Assembly: GCA_044222245.1 (NCBI GenBank)
Contig: JBGANQ010000006.1
Span: 118,090 to 182,089 of the forward strand
DNA: 64,000 nt
Reading direction: 5' to 3'
Origin: CALFML01 sp044222245
GTDB taxonomy: Bacteria; Myxococcota_A; Polyangia; Palsa-1104; JAEUJZ01
Shown: one piece after another, positions 28,901-36,996 of the stretch
How the letters are laid out: each line of letters starts with the position of its first letter
Position numbering within the stretch: the first letter of the stretch is position 1
Program-made: the position numbers and the translations under genes
Notes under the pieces: generated by a model
The model's input: the letters and a program-made list of their open reading frames with translations, nothing else
Databases searched by the model: none
What the model was told of the DNA's origin: nothing

Positions 28901-30026
28901 CCTCAGCGACCATCGTGCGCAGCGGCGCCTCTTGTTCCGGCAGCGGGCTCGCCTGGCTGGCGATGGCGATGGTCGGCAGCCCATCGGCCAGCGCCAGGTC
29001 GTTGAAGGTGGCCACATCTTCGCCGGTTCGCTGGGCGATGACGCCGACGATCACGCACAGCAGCTGCTGGCTCTCGCCGCTGATGAGCAGCTCCGCTTCC
29101 GCGGCAGCGTTGGGGGCACCCAGTTCCAGGAGCTGACCCTTGATGGCGTCCAGGGCGTCGCGCAGCGCCCCGCCATGCTGCGGGCGCTGCCGCGGGTCTT
29201 TGGCCAGCATCTGCCGGAGCAGGACCTCCACCGCCTCCGGCAGGTCGGGCCGGAAGGTGAAGATCGAGGGCGCCTCTTCGCTGAGGATCTTGCTGAGCAC
29301 GGCCATCGGCTGGTCCGCACTAAACGGCGGCCGCCCGGTCAGGCACTGGAACCACACGCAGCCGAGCGAGAAGATGTCGGCCGGAGGTCCGATCAGGCGC
29401 TCGCCGCGGGCCTGCTCGGGCGCCATGTAGGTCGGCGTGCCGATGGCGCAGCCGGTCGCCGTCAGTACCTGCGCCATCAGCTCAGGCCGCGCGATGCCAA
29501 AGTCAAGGACGGTGGTCTTCTCGACGCGGCCGTCGCGGAGAAACAGGTTGCCCGGCTTCACGTCGCGGTGGACGATGCCACGCTCGTGGGCCGCTTGCAG
29601 GCCGGCAGCGGCGGTGCGGATGCACAGGAAGCTCTCGGCCAACGTCAGGCCGGTGGTGACCAGGCGGCTGGAAAGATCTTCGCCTTCCAGCCACTCGGTG
29701 GCAAGGTACAGCTGTCCTTCGGCAGTCTGGCCGTGCGCTACGTAGCTGACGACGCTGGGATGGCGCAGCTGGGCGAGAAGCTGCGCCTCGCGAATGAACC
29801 GCTCGGCCGCCGCCGAGCCAAGCTCCTCGGCCTGGAGGAGGAGCTTCAAGGCCACTCGCTGGCCGCTAAACCGATCGTGCGCCCGGTAAATCACCCCCAT
29901 TCCCCCGCGGGTGATCATGCGGTCGATGTCGAACCGATTCCCAAATAAAGTACCGGGCCTGAGGGTCATCCCGCGCCCCTGGCTACTAGGGCCGAGCCCA
30001 ATAAGCACGACATTGCTGTCTGTCAT
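25914..30026 (-). CDS. Ser/Thr kinase - cyclase-like - AAA ATPase - TPR regulator
   Basis: A 1370-residue signalling protein and the first gene of a two-gene operon. Kinase domain about 25-290: RGGMGVIY, VALKLLL, IVHRDVKPGN, DFGIA, GTPTYMAPEQ; it should be active. Residues 320-500 are a degenerate adenylate-cyclase-like domain (WVGDGSLVVTLAG keeps the fold but metal residues are missing). An AAA_16-type ATPase follows from CIGRDQELNLL (about 520), with Walker A APEGLGKS near 550 and Walker B VIVVIDDLQWGD. The rest (about 850-1360) is TPR-like helices for partner binding. The layout matches kinase/cyclase fusion regulators of myxobacteria and TOMM clusters. ATG 30026 and a later ATG (29969) are both possible starts. 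Divergent from the lipid synthase genes, it may regulate them. Confidence 0.88.
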   Translation of the reverse strand: MTDSNVVLIGLGPSSQGRGMTLRPGTLFGNRFDIDRMITRGGMGVIYRAHDRFSGQRVALKLLLQAEELGSAAAERFIREAQLLAQLRHPSVVSYVAHGQTAEGQLYLATEWLEGEDLSSRLVTTGLTLAESFLCIRTAAAGLQAAHERGIVHRDVKPGNLFLRDGRVEKTTVLDFGIARPELMAQVLTATGCAIGTPTYMAPEQARGERLIGPPADIFSLGCVWFQCLTGRPPFSADQPMAVLSKILSEEAPSIFTFRPDLPEAVEVLLRQMLAKDPRQRPQHGGALRDALDAIKGQLLELGAPNAAAEAELLISGESQQLLCVIVGVIAQRTGEDVATFNDLALADGLPTIAIASQASPLPEQEAPLRTMVAEVARSYGGQVKWVGDGSLVVTLAGRKPATDLVHTGARCALAIAKAWPAAQVSMATGRGTLTEALPRGEAIERAFMLARSQPAGSSDHTIPNGKAVSVPGIRVDDASTGLLDGRYQLNRDDGGVVLVTGEFNPDEGRRLLGKPTPCIGRDQELNLLAALFTSCVENAEAHSVLITAPEGLGKSRLKHEFLRRMQTRPQAPLIIAARGDMQNPAIPYLLLGQALRRLAQVQEGLPVAEQRERFTAQLGQQVNESDRQFVWEFLGELCGIHFPDADSAKLRAARLDPRLMREQITRAFTLLLEAECQRGAVIVVIDDLQWGDTQSIQLLDVALRELRNQPLLVMALGRPEVNEHFPNIWKSHKLQQLPLKPLAKRACQRLIEHVIGKSLEPVAMARLIEQSSGNALLLEELIRMVGEGRIGVIPDSVLAMVQIRIFELPLRLRRVLLAASVFGPEFWSGGVAMLTAGGRDAEGLELELGELVRAEFIESQQPSRYAGETEYCLRNPVVREAAYGLLTQAERRTAHRLAGGWLKQVGESDPMTLALHYELGGAPEVAIPYYVQAAERALERAALEDAIRIAKRGQACGAVGQSRGELLAIETLGNAWLWRVSEAMRLLLMALELLPPACSYSCILYGFLVSGELLLGRAEDARLHNRQLLQLQPAPAVHNSYIRGAVLALAVAVTHCEREISETLLARIQEVQRQSAALDSNVAASVCHGFSDYARAFQSDPWQVRQLAREAAVGHKAAGDRTFYLSALIRCGQGSVELGETAEGIQILRDAVAQSAREHDQFFHGQARIHLAAALAGLPTPQAWQEAEDTARWVLAAPDISGGYRGWAQGILAQCHLQRGDFAQAEVEATGALSQCKSVPQRRVWVKSLLARCLIGQQRATAAVAADILDEIKVFDGAGYMEVAARLTAAEVLFVSGEVERARSELAATLRQIELRAAKIPDAACRADYLAHIAENVRARQLAGQWLRDPERSPASDPSGAPDCRSAAS

Positions 30027-30332
30027 CGTAACACACACCGCCAGCCGCCAGCCGCCATATTTCGGACCGACCGGGCGCTGCCGCTTCGCGATGCTGGGGA
30101 CAGTCAGCCCCACCTTGAAGTGGGAGATCCTGCTACCTGATCTCTCTTTCCTCAGCTTTTGTCTGCCGCAAAAAAGTTAGGCGGGAATTAGCACGCTCCT
30201 CCTATAGCGCCGCTGTGGCGAACCCTCTATCATGGACGAGCTGCCTCGGCGCGGGCTTGTCGCTCCCAGTCTAGTGGCCGGTGGAGGGGAAGGACCGGGA
30301 TGGACTGCGATCAGGAATTTTCAAGGAGAGTC
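30027..30332. promoter_or_regulatory. Divergent promoter region between the kinase operon and the lipid-synthase genes
   Basis: About 300 bp, clearly less GC-rich in the middle (30130-30240, including an A6 run at 30171-30176). It must hold promoters for both the leftward kinase pair and the rightward synthase. Two in-frame starts exist for the synthase, each with a purine-rich site (AAGGA 30291-30295; AAGGAG 30323-30328). I do not see a consensus -35/-10 pair. Confidence 0.5.
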
Positions 30333-33300
30333 ATGGCCTACTTCACGATTCCTTATCAGATTCATTTTGAAGACACGATGGCCTATGAGTCGCATCACTA
30401 TCTGACCAACTTTCGTTTTCAGTGTGCGGTGCGCGAGGCGCTGTATTTCTCGCCGGGCCCCGATGGCCAGGACCTGTGGCGGGAGGATCTCGACCGCCTG
30501 GTCATCTTGACGTACGAGGGGTACAGCCGGAACCTGGCACCGCTGCGGCTCGGCGATCGCCTGACCCTGTTTCTCACGGTCGGCGAGGTGGGAGGCTCTT
30601 CGCTGCAGCTGTGCTTCCGCGCGGTCAGTGAGACCGGGACCCCGGTAGCGGTGGGGTACCAGCGCATCCTCTGCATCGGTCGCGACAGCCGAGAGATTGT
30701 TCCCACTCCGCGCTCGATGACCCAGTATTTTGGCCATATCGACGAGCCGCTGACCGGGACCTTGTTCGAGGAGCTGGCGCACAAGGGAGGCCGCGCGCTC
30801 GACCGTATCTTCACCCCCGAGGTCCGGGAGCTGGCGCGAGCCGTGGCAACCGCGCGCGATCAGAACGCCCGGTTCATCGATGGCGCCGGGCGGCAGCACC
30901 TTATTCCGCCCACGGCTCCCTACGCGGCCCCGGTTGGCCGCACCGCGCTGCTCCTTCCCGGCCAGGGCTCCTATGACTGGGCGTCGCTCCGCTCGCTCTA
31001 CCACCAGTTCCCGGTCACTCGGGCGGCGTTCGCGGCGGCCGACGCCGCGGCGCGGACCCACTTCGGACAGCCTTTTCTGCCGCTCGTGCTTGCCGATTCC
31101 GTCGCTGAGCACGATCAGCTGCTGGCCCGCTTCCCGGATCTGGATCAGCTCGGGATCTACCTTCTGGGCGTTCTCACCACGCGGCTCTTGCACGAGCACG
31201 GGATATCCTTTGATCTGGTGGCTGGACACAGCTTTGGCGAGGTCGTCGCGCTGGCCGCCGCCGGCGCGGTCAGCATCGAGGTCGGGCTGCAGCTCGTCAG
31301 CCAGCGCATCCTGGCGCTGCAGACCGTCGGGGCGGGCTGTGGCACGATGATGGCGCTCGGCTGCGACCCGGCGCGCGCGCGCGCCTTGCTGGCCGAGCTC
31401 GCGCCGCCCGGTCCGGTCGTGGCGGTACATAATCATCCCCAGCAGACAGTGGTGGCAGGACCGCGGCTGGCCATCGACCAGCTGGCGCAGTCGCTGGGCG
31501 CCGCCGGGGTCACCGCGACCCTCCTGCAGAGCCGCTATCCGTTTCACAGCGCCTGGTTGGCGCCTGCGGTAGGCGCCTTCGCGGTCGGGATTGCCGACCT
31601 GGCCAGCCAGCAAGCCTCGGTGGCGCCGATCTTCTCGCCGGCCGATGGGCGGATTCATCGGCGGGGAGACGAAATTTTGGCCCGCCTCCCGCTCGATCTG
31701 GTGCGGCCGCTCCACTTTCATCAGGCGCTGCAGACTCTGTATGCGCAAGGGGTCCGCACGTTCATCCAGGGCGGCCATGGGAGCGCGCTGGCCAAGATTG
31801 TCCACCGCTCGCTGGCGGGCAAGGATGAGCTGGTGGTGCGGCACTGCTTGGGCAAGGGAATGACTCTCGCCCAGGGCATCGCGGCGCTGGCCCGCCAGAC
31901 TACCGCTGCCGCGCCGCGCTCCCGGCCCGAGCCCCCGCCGCCGCCGAGTGCCGAGGCGCGCCCCGCCCCGGTCGCGGCGCCACCCCACCTGGACCGGACC
32001 ATCCTGGCGCCCCTGGTCGCTCCTGCGGAGACCCCGCGCGTCGAGCCGGTGGCGATTGTCGCCGCGGGCTGCGTCCTGCCCGGAGCCAGCGATGTGGCCG
32101 CGCTGTGGCGAAACGTGCTGTCCGGGCTAAGCGGCATCGTCGATTTTGGCCAGCTTGACCCCGAGGCGCGAGCAGACTTTTTTGCCAGCGGAGCCATCCA
32201 GCCGGACAAGACGTACTCGCTGCTCGTCGGCGCGGTGCCTCCGGTGGATGCCACCGTGACCGCGCGGCTCCCATATAGCGCCGCCGAGCTTGTAGACTTG
32301 GGTCTGCCCGAGAAGCTGCTCGCCGTGGCGCTGGCCGAAGCCCTGGCCGCCCTGCCCAAGACTGCCGCCGGCAGCTCGCCAGCGCGGATCTCCTATGTCC
32401 TTGGCGCCACCGCGGACGGCTCGGTGAAGCAGGATCTGGCCCAGGTCGTGGCCAGCGTGACGGACATCACCGCCGGGGCAGCCGCCGTATCCGCGGCGAG
32501 CCGAGCCGCCTTCAGCCAAGCCGCCAGCCGGCTGCTCGGGCTGCCCGGAGCGACCGCGGGGCCGGTGAACCAGCATGAGGCCTACGCCGCGGTGTTCCGG
32601 CGCCTGCTGGGCCCGCACGTCAGCGGCTACGTGGTCGATACCGCCTGCTCGTCTTCGCTATATGCGCTGGCGCTGGGCATGCGGGCGCTGGCAGAGCGCA
32701 CCTGCGACGTCGCAGTGGCCGGCGGCGTCTACGAAGTGACCATGGGCAACAGCTGCCTGTTCTCGCAGTTTGGCGGGCTTTCAGCGACGGGCAGCCGCTC
32801 CCTGGACGCGAGCGCCGACGGGGTCGTATTCGGCTCTGGGGCGGCCGTGCTGGTGCTGAAGCGGCTGTCCGACGCCATCGCCGCCGGCGATCGGGTGCTC
32901 GGCGTCGTCCGCGGCGTGGGCCTGTCCAGTGATGGCAAGAGTCCGGCGGTAAACGTGCCGCAGAGCGAGGGCCAGCTCTTGGCCATGCAGCGCGCGTATA
33001 GCGCCGCCGGTCTGTCCCCGCAGTCCATTCAGCTTATCGAGGCGCACGCGACGGCGACACTGGTCGGCGATGCGACCGAGCTGCGGTCGCTGAACCAGAT
33101 GTATGCCGGCGGCCACGGCATCGAGCTGCGGAGCCTGAAGTCGCTGATCGGCCATACTGGCTGGGCCGCCGGCATCGCCTCGGTCATTGTCCTTTGCCAG
33201 GCCCTGACCGAGCGGGTGATCCCACCGCAGCACGGCTTTCGCACCCCGAACCCGGCGATCGAGCTCGCCACTTCGCCGTTTGTCATCGCGACCACGCCCA

Positions 33301-36300
33301 AGCCGTGGCCGGAGCGCCCAGACGGGCTCCCCCGGCGCGCCGCGGCCGACGGCTTCGGCTTTGGCGGCACCAACGCCCATGTGATTGTCGAGTCCTACGT
33401 GCCGGAGTTTCACCGCCAGCTCGCGGTCGCCCCGGCGCGTGCCGTCACGACCCTGGCCGTCCTCGGCGTCGGCTGCTTGTTTCCGGGCGCCGATGGCGCA
33501 CCGCAGTCGGTGCCGCCGGCCAGCGGCTGCGGCGGACTGCGGTTTGCCGACGATCGCTTCGGCCTGCCGGTGGGCCGCCGCGTGCTCCCCGATGTGCTGG
33601 CGGCAATGGATGGCTCGCAGCGGCTGGCGCTGCTCGCCGCCCAGGATGCGCTGCAGCCGATCCTCAGCGCCGGCGTCGCGCTGGCGCGGCAGACCGGGAT
33701 CGTGCTCGGACTGGCCGGCAAGACGGCGCGCGGCATCGCCGTCACCGAGCGGATCTTCCGCGACCGCCTGGTCCGCCGCTTTCACAACGCGCCCGGCGCG
33801 TCCGGAAGCGATGCCAGTCAGCAAGCGCTCCTTTTGCGGGTGAGCGAGCAGCTCCTGGCGCGCAACCCGCCGACCGGGCCGTACACGCTGTCCGGTGCCA
33901 TGCCGAACGTCGCGGCGGGACGGGTCGCCAACTTCTTCAACCTCAAGGGCCCGAACCTGGTGGTCGATGCCGCCAGCGACTCGCTGCTGCAGGCGGTGTA
34001 CACGGCGGCGCAGCTTTTGGGTGGCAGCGACGGTGAGTTCATGCTGGCCGGGGCCGTGAACGCCCTGGCCGAGCCGCTGACCACGCGATCGCCCCGCGAC
34101 GGTCAGGAGGCGCAGGTGGCGGTGGGCGAGGCGATCATTCTGCTCGCGGTGGCGCGTCCCGAGACGGCCGCGCAGCATGGTCTGCGCCCCTTGGCGCTGC
34201 TCGAGCTGGCTCCCGCGCCCACCCCGCCAGCCGGCGCCGTGACGCCGGCGCTCGTCGACTATCGCGGCGCGACTGGAGCCGCCGAGCTGGCGCGAGCAAT
34301 CGCGGCTGCCGAAGTCATGGGCGCAGCGACGGTCCTGCGGTCGCGCCTGCCCAGCTCCCCCGCCGGTCGCGCGGTGCGGGTGGTCGGGACGGGTCGCAGC
34401 GCGCCGGCCCAAGCCACCCGCGGTCCCGACCTGGCGCAGCCGCTGGCGGAGAGTCGCAGCGCGGCGCACAAGCCACCGGACCCCGCGGCCGACTCGCCGG
34501 TTCGCCGGTTCGCGCCGACGCTGGTCCAGAGCGCCGCGCCCGCCGGCACCCTGCCCGCAGCACTTCATCAGCGCCGCGTGCTGTTCGTCTGCGATCAGCC
34601 AGACTGGCTGGCGGCGGCGGGTGCTCAGGCTCTGTCGGGTCTGACCTACCGAATCGCCTGTCGACAAAGCCAGGGCCGCACGCACTGCATCGCGATCGAT
34701 ACCGCGAGCGAAGAGACGCTGCGAGCCACGCTGCAGGGCCTGCGCGAGTTCGCGTTCGACACCGTCATCGCGGTCAAGAACCTCGCGGACGCGCCGCTCG
34801 ATGACCTGCTGGAGCACGGCTGGGACGCGAGCTACCTGACCCTGCTATTCGCCGTGACCCGTCATGTCTATGACGAGCTGGCAGCCGGGCAGCTCGCGCT
34901 GGCCCTGCTCGTGGTGGGCGGAGTCCGCCCTCCGGGCATCCTGCACCCGCAGACCGGACTCCTTAGCGGCTACCTGAAGTCTCTCTCGCGCGAGCTGCCG
35001 CAGGCCACCTGTCGCATCGTCCAGACCGATCAGCCGGACCTCGGCGCCGCGCTCGCCGAGGTCGCCGGCGAGCTGACTTTGGCCGGCGGTCCCCCGGTCG
35101 AGATCTGCTTTCGCGGCGGGCGCCGCCATGAGGTCCGCCTGGCGCCGCTGGACTCCCCGGTGCCGGCGCCGGCACCTTTGCTCAGCGCCGACTCCCTGGT
35201 GCTGCTTACCGGAGGGGCACGCGGGGTTACGGCCATCCTGGCGGAAGCGCTGCTCGAGCGGTTTGGCTGTCGGGTCGTGCTGCTCGGCCGCTCCGCACCG
35301 CACCTGGTCGACCCGGAGTTGCTGGCCCTGACGGACGAGGAGTTCGCCGCTCGCGAGGCCGAGTTCCTCAGCCAGGCGCAGGCGGCGGGCACTCGGGTGG
35401 GCGCGGCGCGCCAGCGCCACCAGACGATCCTCGCGGCCCGCGAGACGCTGAAGACCTGCGCGCGGCTGCAGTCCCTGCCCGGCCTGGTGGAGTACCACGC
35501 GGTGGACGTGACGAGCCCGGAGAGAGTCGAGCAGATCATAAAGAGCGTGGTGCAGCGCCTGGGTCCCGTTGATCTGGTCGTGCACGGCGCCGGAGTTCAG
35601 CACTCCAAGCGGCTCCCAAGGCGCAAGCTCGCCGAGCTGCAGCAGACGATCGACACCAAGCTCCTCGGGCTGCGGAACCTGTACACCGCGCTGCGGCGTC
35701 ACTGTCCGGTCGGACGTCCGGTGCACTTTCATCTCCTGACCTCGGCGTTCAGCGTGCTCGGCAACGACGGCCAGCATGACTATGGGGCCGCCAACGAGGC
35801 CATGAACCGGCTTGCGGCGGCGATGGCGGGCGGCGGCGACACCTGGACGGCGCTCGGCTGGCTGGGCTGGGATCGGATCGGCATGACCCGGGGTTCAGAG
35901 TACGCGCTGCTGCAGGAGGAGCGCGGGCTGCACGGCATCACCGCAGAGGAAGGAAAGGAGTTGTTCATCTCGACGATCAGTGGCGCGCCGCCGCCCCCGG
36001 TGACGGTGCTGCTCGGTCCGGGTGAGCGGCGCTTTTATCAGGTCGCCGACGCGGTCCTCCCCGTCGAGCCGCCCGCCGAGCAGGTCACGGCGGCGGCCGG
36101 CTGGCAGTGGCAGCTCGGCCTGGAGACGCACCCCTTTATTGGCGCTCACCAGGTGCGCGGCAAGCCGACGCTGCCGGGCACCTTCGAGCTGGAGCTTGCG
36201 GCGCGCACGGTCAAGCGCCTTCATCCCGAGCTGCACCTGGTCGGCTTCCAGAGCTGTCGCTTCACCCGCTTTGTGCCGGTGCGCAAGGGACGCTCCGCGG

Positions 36301-36971
36301 TGCTGCGCTGTGAGACGCGGCTTGTCCAGGAGACGCGCAGCATTACCCGGCTGCAGCTGCGGCTGATCTCGGACCTCCTGCACCCGTCCGGGCGGCTCTT
36401 GCAGAGCGCGGTCTTGCATATGGAGTGTGAGGTCCTATTGAGCCGAGCGACCCCGGGACCGCTGCGCGGACGCCTGGATTTCCAATCACCGCAGCACGGC
36501 ACCGCGGTGTCCGACCCGTATACGGACGCGCGCGCGGTCGTATTTCACACCGCCCCCTTTGACACCTTGCGGCAGACCGTCCATGGCAGCCAGCAGAATC
36601 GCAGCCGATTTCACGGCCCGGCGGCAGACCAGCTGGCGCAGCTGTCCGAGTGCATAACCCCTTTTCTGCTCTGTGATGCGGCCTTCAAGGTCGCCCAGCT
36701 GAACATTCTGCCCGACGGCAGCATGCCGGTCTGCGTGATCGCCGAGCTCGCGTCTGTGTACTTCGCCCCCGGGCTGACCGATGCCGCGGTCACCGCGCTG
36801 CCGGAGGTAGTCCTCTGCAGCACCCTGCCGCAGCCGCGCGGCGAGCTTTTGCTGGTCGAGCGGGTCGAGGCCCGCGACGGCGCTGGGGTCGTCCTGGCCA
36901 TCGCCGAAGGCCTGCTGGCGCAGCCGGTAGGCCGAGTTCCCGCGCAGCCCGCTGGCGGTCAGTTCACATAA
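30333..36971 (+). CDS. Multidomain Pfa-like acyl/polyketide synthase: hotdog-AT-KS-KS0-(psi)KR-DH
   Basis: A 2212-residue iterative-type synthase. Domains: a hotdog thioesterase-like domain (1-145, FEDTMAYESHHYLTNF); an acyltransferase (195-500) with S300 in GHSFGE and a PFHS segment; an active ketosynthase (about 560-1025) with C772 in DTACSSS, EAHATAT and GHTGWAAG; and a second ketosynthase-fold (about 1030-1310) in which the active-site Cys is S1215 (DAASDS), hence inactive and chain-length-factor-like. Then come a structural psi-KR (about 1420-1590), a ketoreductase with LLTGGARGVTA and YGAAN, and a C-terminal dehydratase with H1939 (HQVRGKPTLP) and D2115. There is no ACP inside; the next gene, 25 bp on, provides it. 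The KR and KS resemble PUFA-synthase (PfaA/PfaC) domains, but the order differs. The product is unknown, probably a lipid. I prefer ATG 30333, preceded by AAGGAG. Confidence 0.88.
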   Translation: MAYFTIPYQIHFEDTMAYESHHYLTNFRFQCAVREALYFSPGPDGQDLWREDLDRLVILTYEGYSRNLAPLRLGDRLTLFLTVGEVGGSSLQLCFRAVSETGTPVAVGYQRILCIGRDSREIVPTPRSMTQYFGHIDEPLTGTLFEELAHKGGRALDRIFTPEVRELARAVATARDQNARFIDGAGRQHLIPPTAPYAAPVGRTALLLPGQGSYDWASLRSLYHQFPVTRAAFAAADAAARTHFGQPFLPLVLADSVAEHDQLLARFPDLDQLGIYLLGVLTTRLLHEHGISFDLVAGHSFGEVVALAAAGAVSIEVGLQLVSQRILALQTVGAGCGTMMALGCDPARARALLAELAPPGPVVAVHNHPQQTVVAGPRLAIDQLAQSLGAAGVTATLLQSRYPFHSAWLAPAVGAFAVGIADLASQQASVAPIFSPADGRIHRRGDEILARLPLDLVRPLHFHQALQTLYAQGVRTFIQGGHGSALAKIVHRSLAGKDELVVRHCLGKGMTLAQGIAALARQTTAAAPRSRPEPPPPPSAEARPAPVAAPPHLDRTILAPLVAPAETPRVEPVAIVAAGCVLPGASDVAALWRNVLSGLSGIVDFGQLDPEARADFFASGAIQPDKTYSLLVGAVPPVDATVTARLPYSAAELVDLGLPEKLLAVALAEALAALPKTAAGSSPARISYVLGATADGSVKQDLAQVVASVTDITAGAAAVSAASRAAFSQAASRLLGLPGATAGPVNQHEAYAAVFRRLLGPHVSGYVVDTACSSSLYALALGMRALAERTCDVAVAGGVYEVTMGNSCLFSQFGGLSATGSRSLDASADGVVFGSGAAVLVLKRLSDAIAAGDRVLGVVRGVGLSSDGKSPAVNVPQSEGQLLAMQRAYSAAGLSPQSIQLIEAHATATLVGDATELRSLNQMYAGGHGIELRSLKSLIGHTGWAAGIASVIVLCQALTERVIPPQHGFRTPNPAIELATSPFVIATTPKPWPERPDGLPRRAAADGFGFGGTNAHVIVESYVPEFHRQLAVAPARAVTTLAVLGVGCLFPGADGAPQSVPPASGCGGLRFADDRFGLPVGRRVLPDVLAAMDGSQRLALLAAQDALQPILSAGVALARQTGIVLGLAGKTARGIAVTERIFRDRLVRRFHNAPGASGSDASQQALLLRVSEQLLARNPPTGPYTLSGAMPNVAAGRVANFFNLKGPNLVVDAASDSLLQAVYTAAQLLGGSDGEFMLAGAVNALAEPLTTRSPRDGQEAQVAVGEAIILLAVARPETAAQHGLRPLALLELAPAPTPPAGAVTPALVDYRGATGAAELARAIAAAEVMGAATVLRSRLPSSPAGRAVRVVGTGRSAPAQATRGPDLAQPLAESRSAAHKPPDPAADSPVRRFAPTLVQSAAPAGTLPAALHQRRVLFVCDQPDWLAAAGAQALSGLTYRIACRQSQGRTHCIAIDTASEETLRATLQGLREFAFDTVIAVKNLADAPLDDLLEHGWDASYLTLLFAVTRHVYDELAAGQLALALLVVGGVRPPGILHPQTGLLSGYLKSLSRELPQATCRIVQTDQPDLGAALAEVAGELTLAGGPPVEICFRGGRRHEVRLAPLDSPVPAPAPLLSADSLVLLTGGARGVTAILAEALLERFGCRVVLLGRSAPHLVDPELLALTDEEFAAREAEFLSQAQAAGTRVGAARQRHQTILAARETLKTCARLQSLPGLVEYHAVDVTSPERVEQIIKSVVQRLGPVDLVVHGAGVQHSKRLPRRKLAELQQTIDTKLLGLRNLYTALRRHCPVGRPVHFHLLTSAFSVLGNDGQHDYGAANEAMNRLAAAMAGGGDTWTALGWLGWDRIGMTRGSEYALLQEERGLHGITAEEGKELFISTISGAPPPPVTVLLGPGERRFYQVADAVLPVEPPAEQVTAAAGWQWQLGLETHPFIGAHQVRGKPTLPGTFELELAARTVKRLHPELHLVGFQSCRFTRFVPVRKGRSAVLRCETRLVQETRSITRLQLRLISDLLHPSGRLLQSAVLHMECEVLLSRATPGPLRGRLDFQSPQHGTAVSDPYTDARAVVFHTAPFDTLRQTVHGSQQNRSRFHGPAADQLAQLSECITPFLLCDAAFKVAQLNILPDGSMPVCVIAELASVYFAPGLTDAAVTALPEVVLCSTLPQPRGELLLVERVEARDGAGVVLAIAEGLLAQPVGRVPAQPAGGQFT

Positions 36972-36996
36972 CCTTGGCTATAGGAGAATTTTTGCC

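Noticed and set aside
27228..29948. Plus-strand 906-codon open frame opposite the large kinase-AAA-TPR gene
   Set aside because: No recognisable domain and a composition typical of antisense frames at high GC; the opposite strand has clear kinase and Walker motifs.
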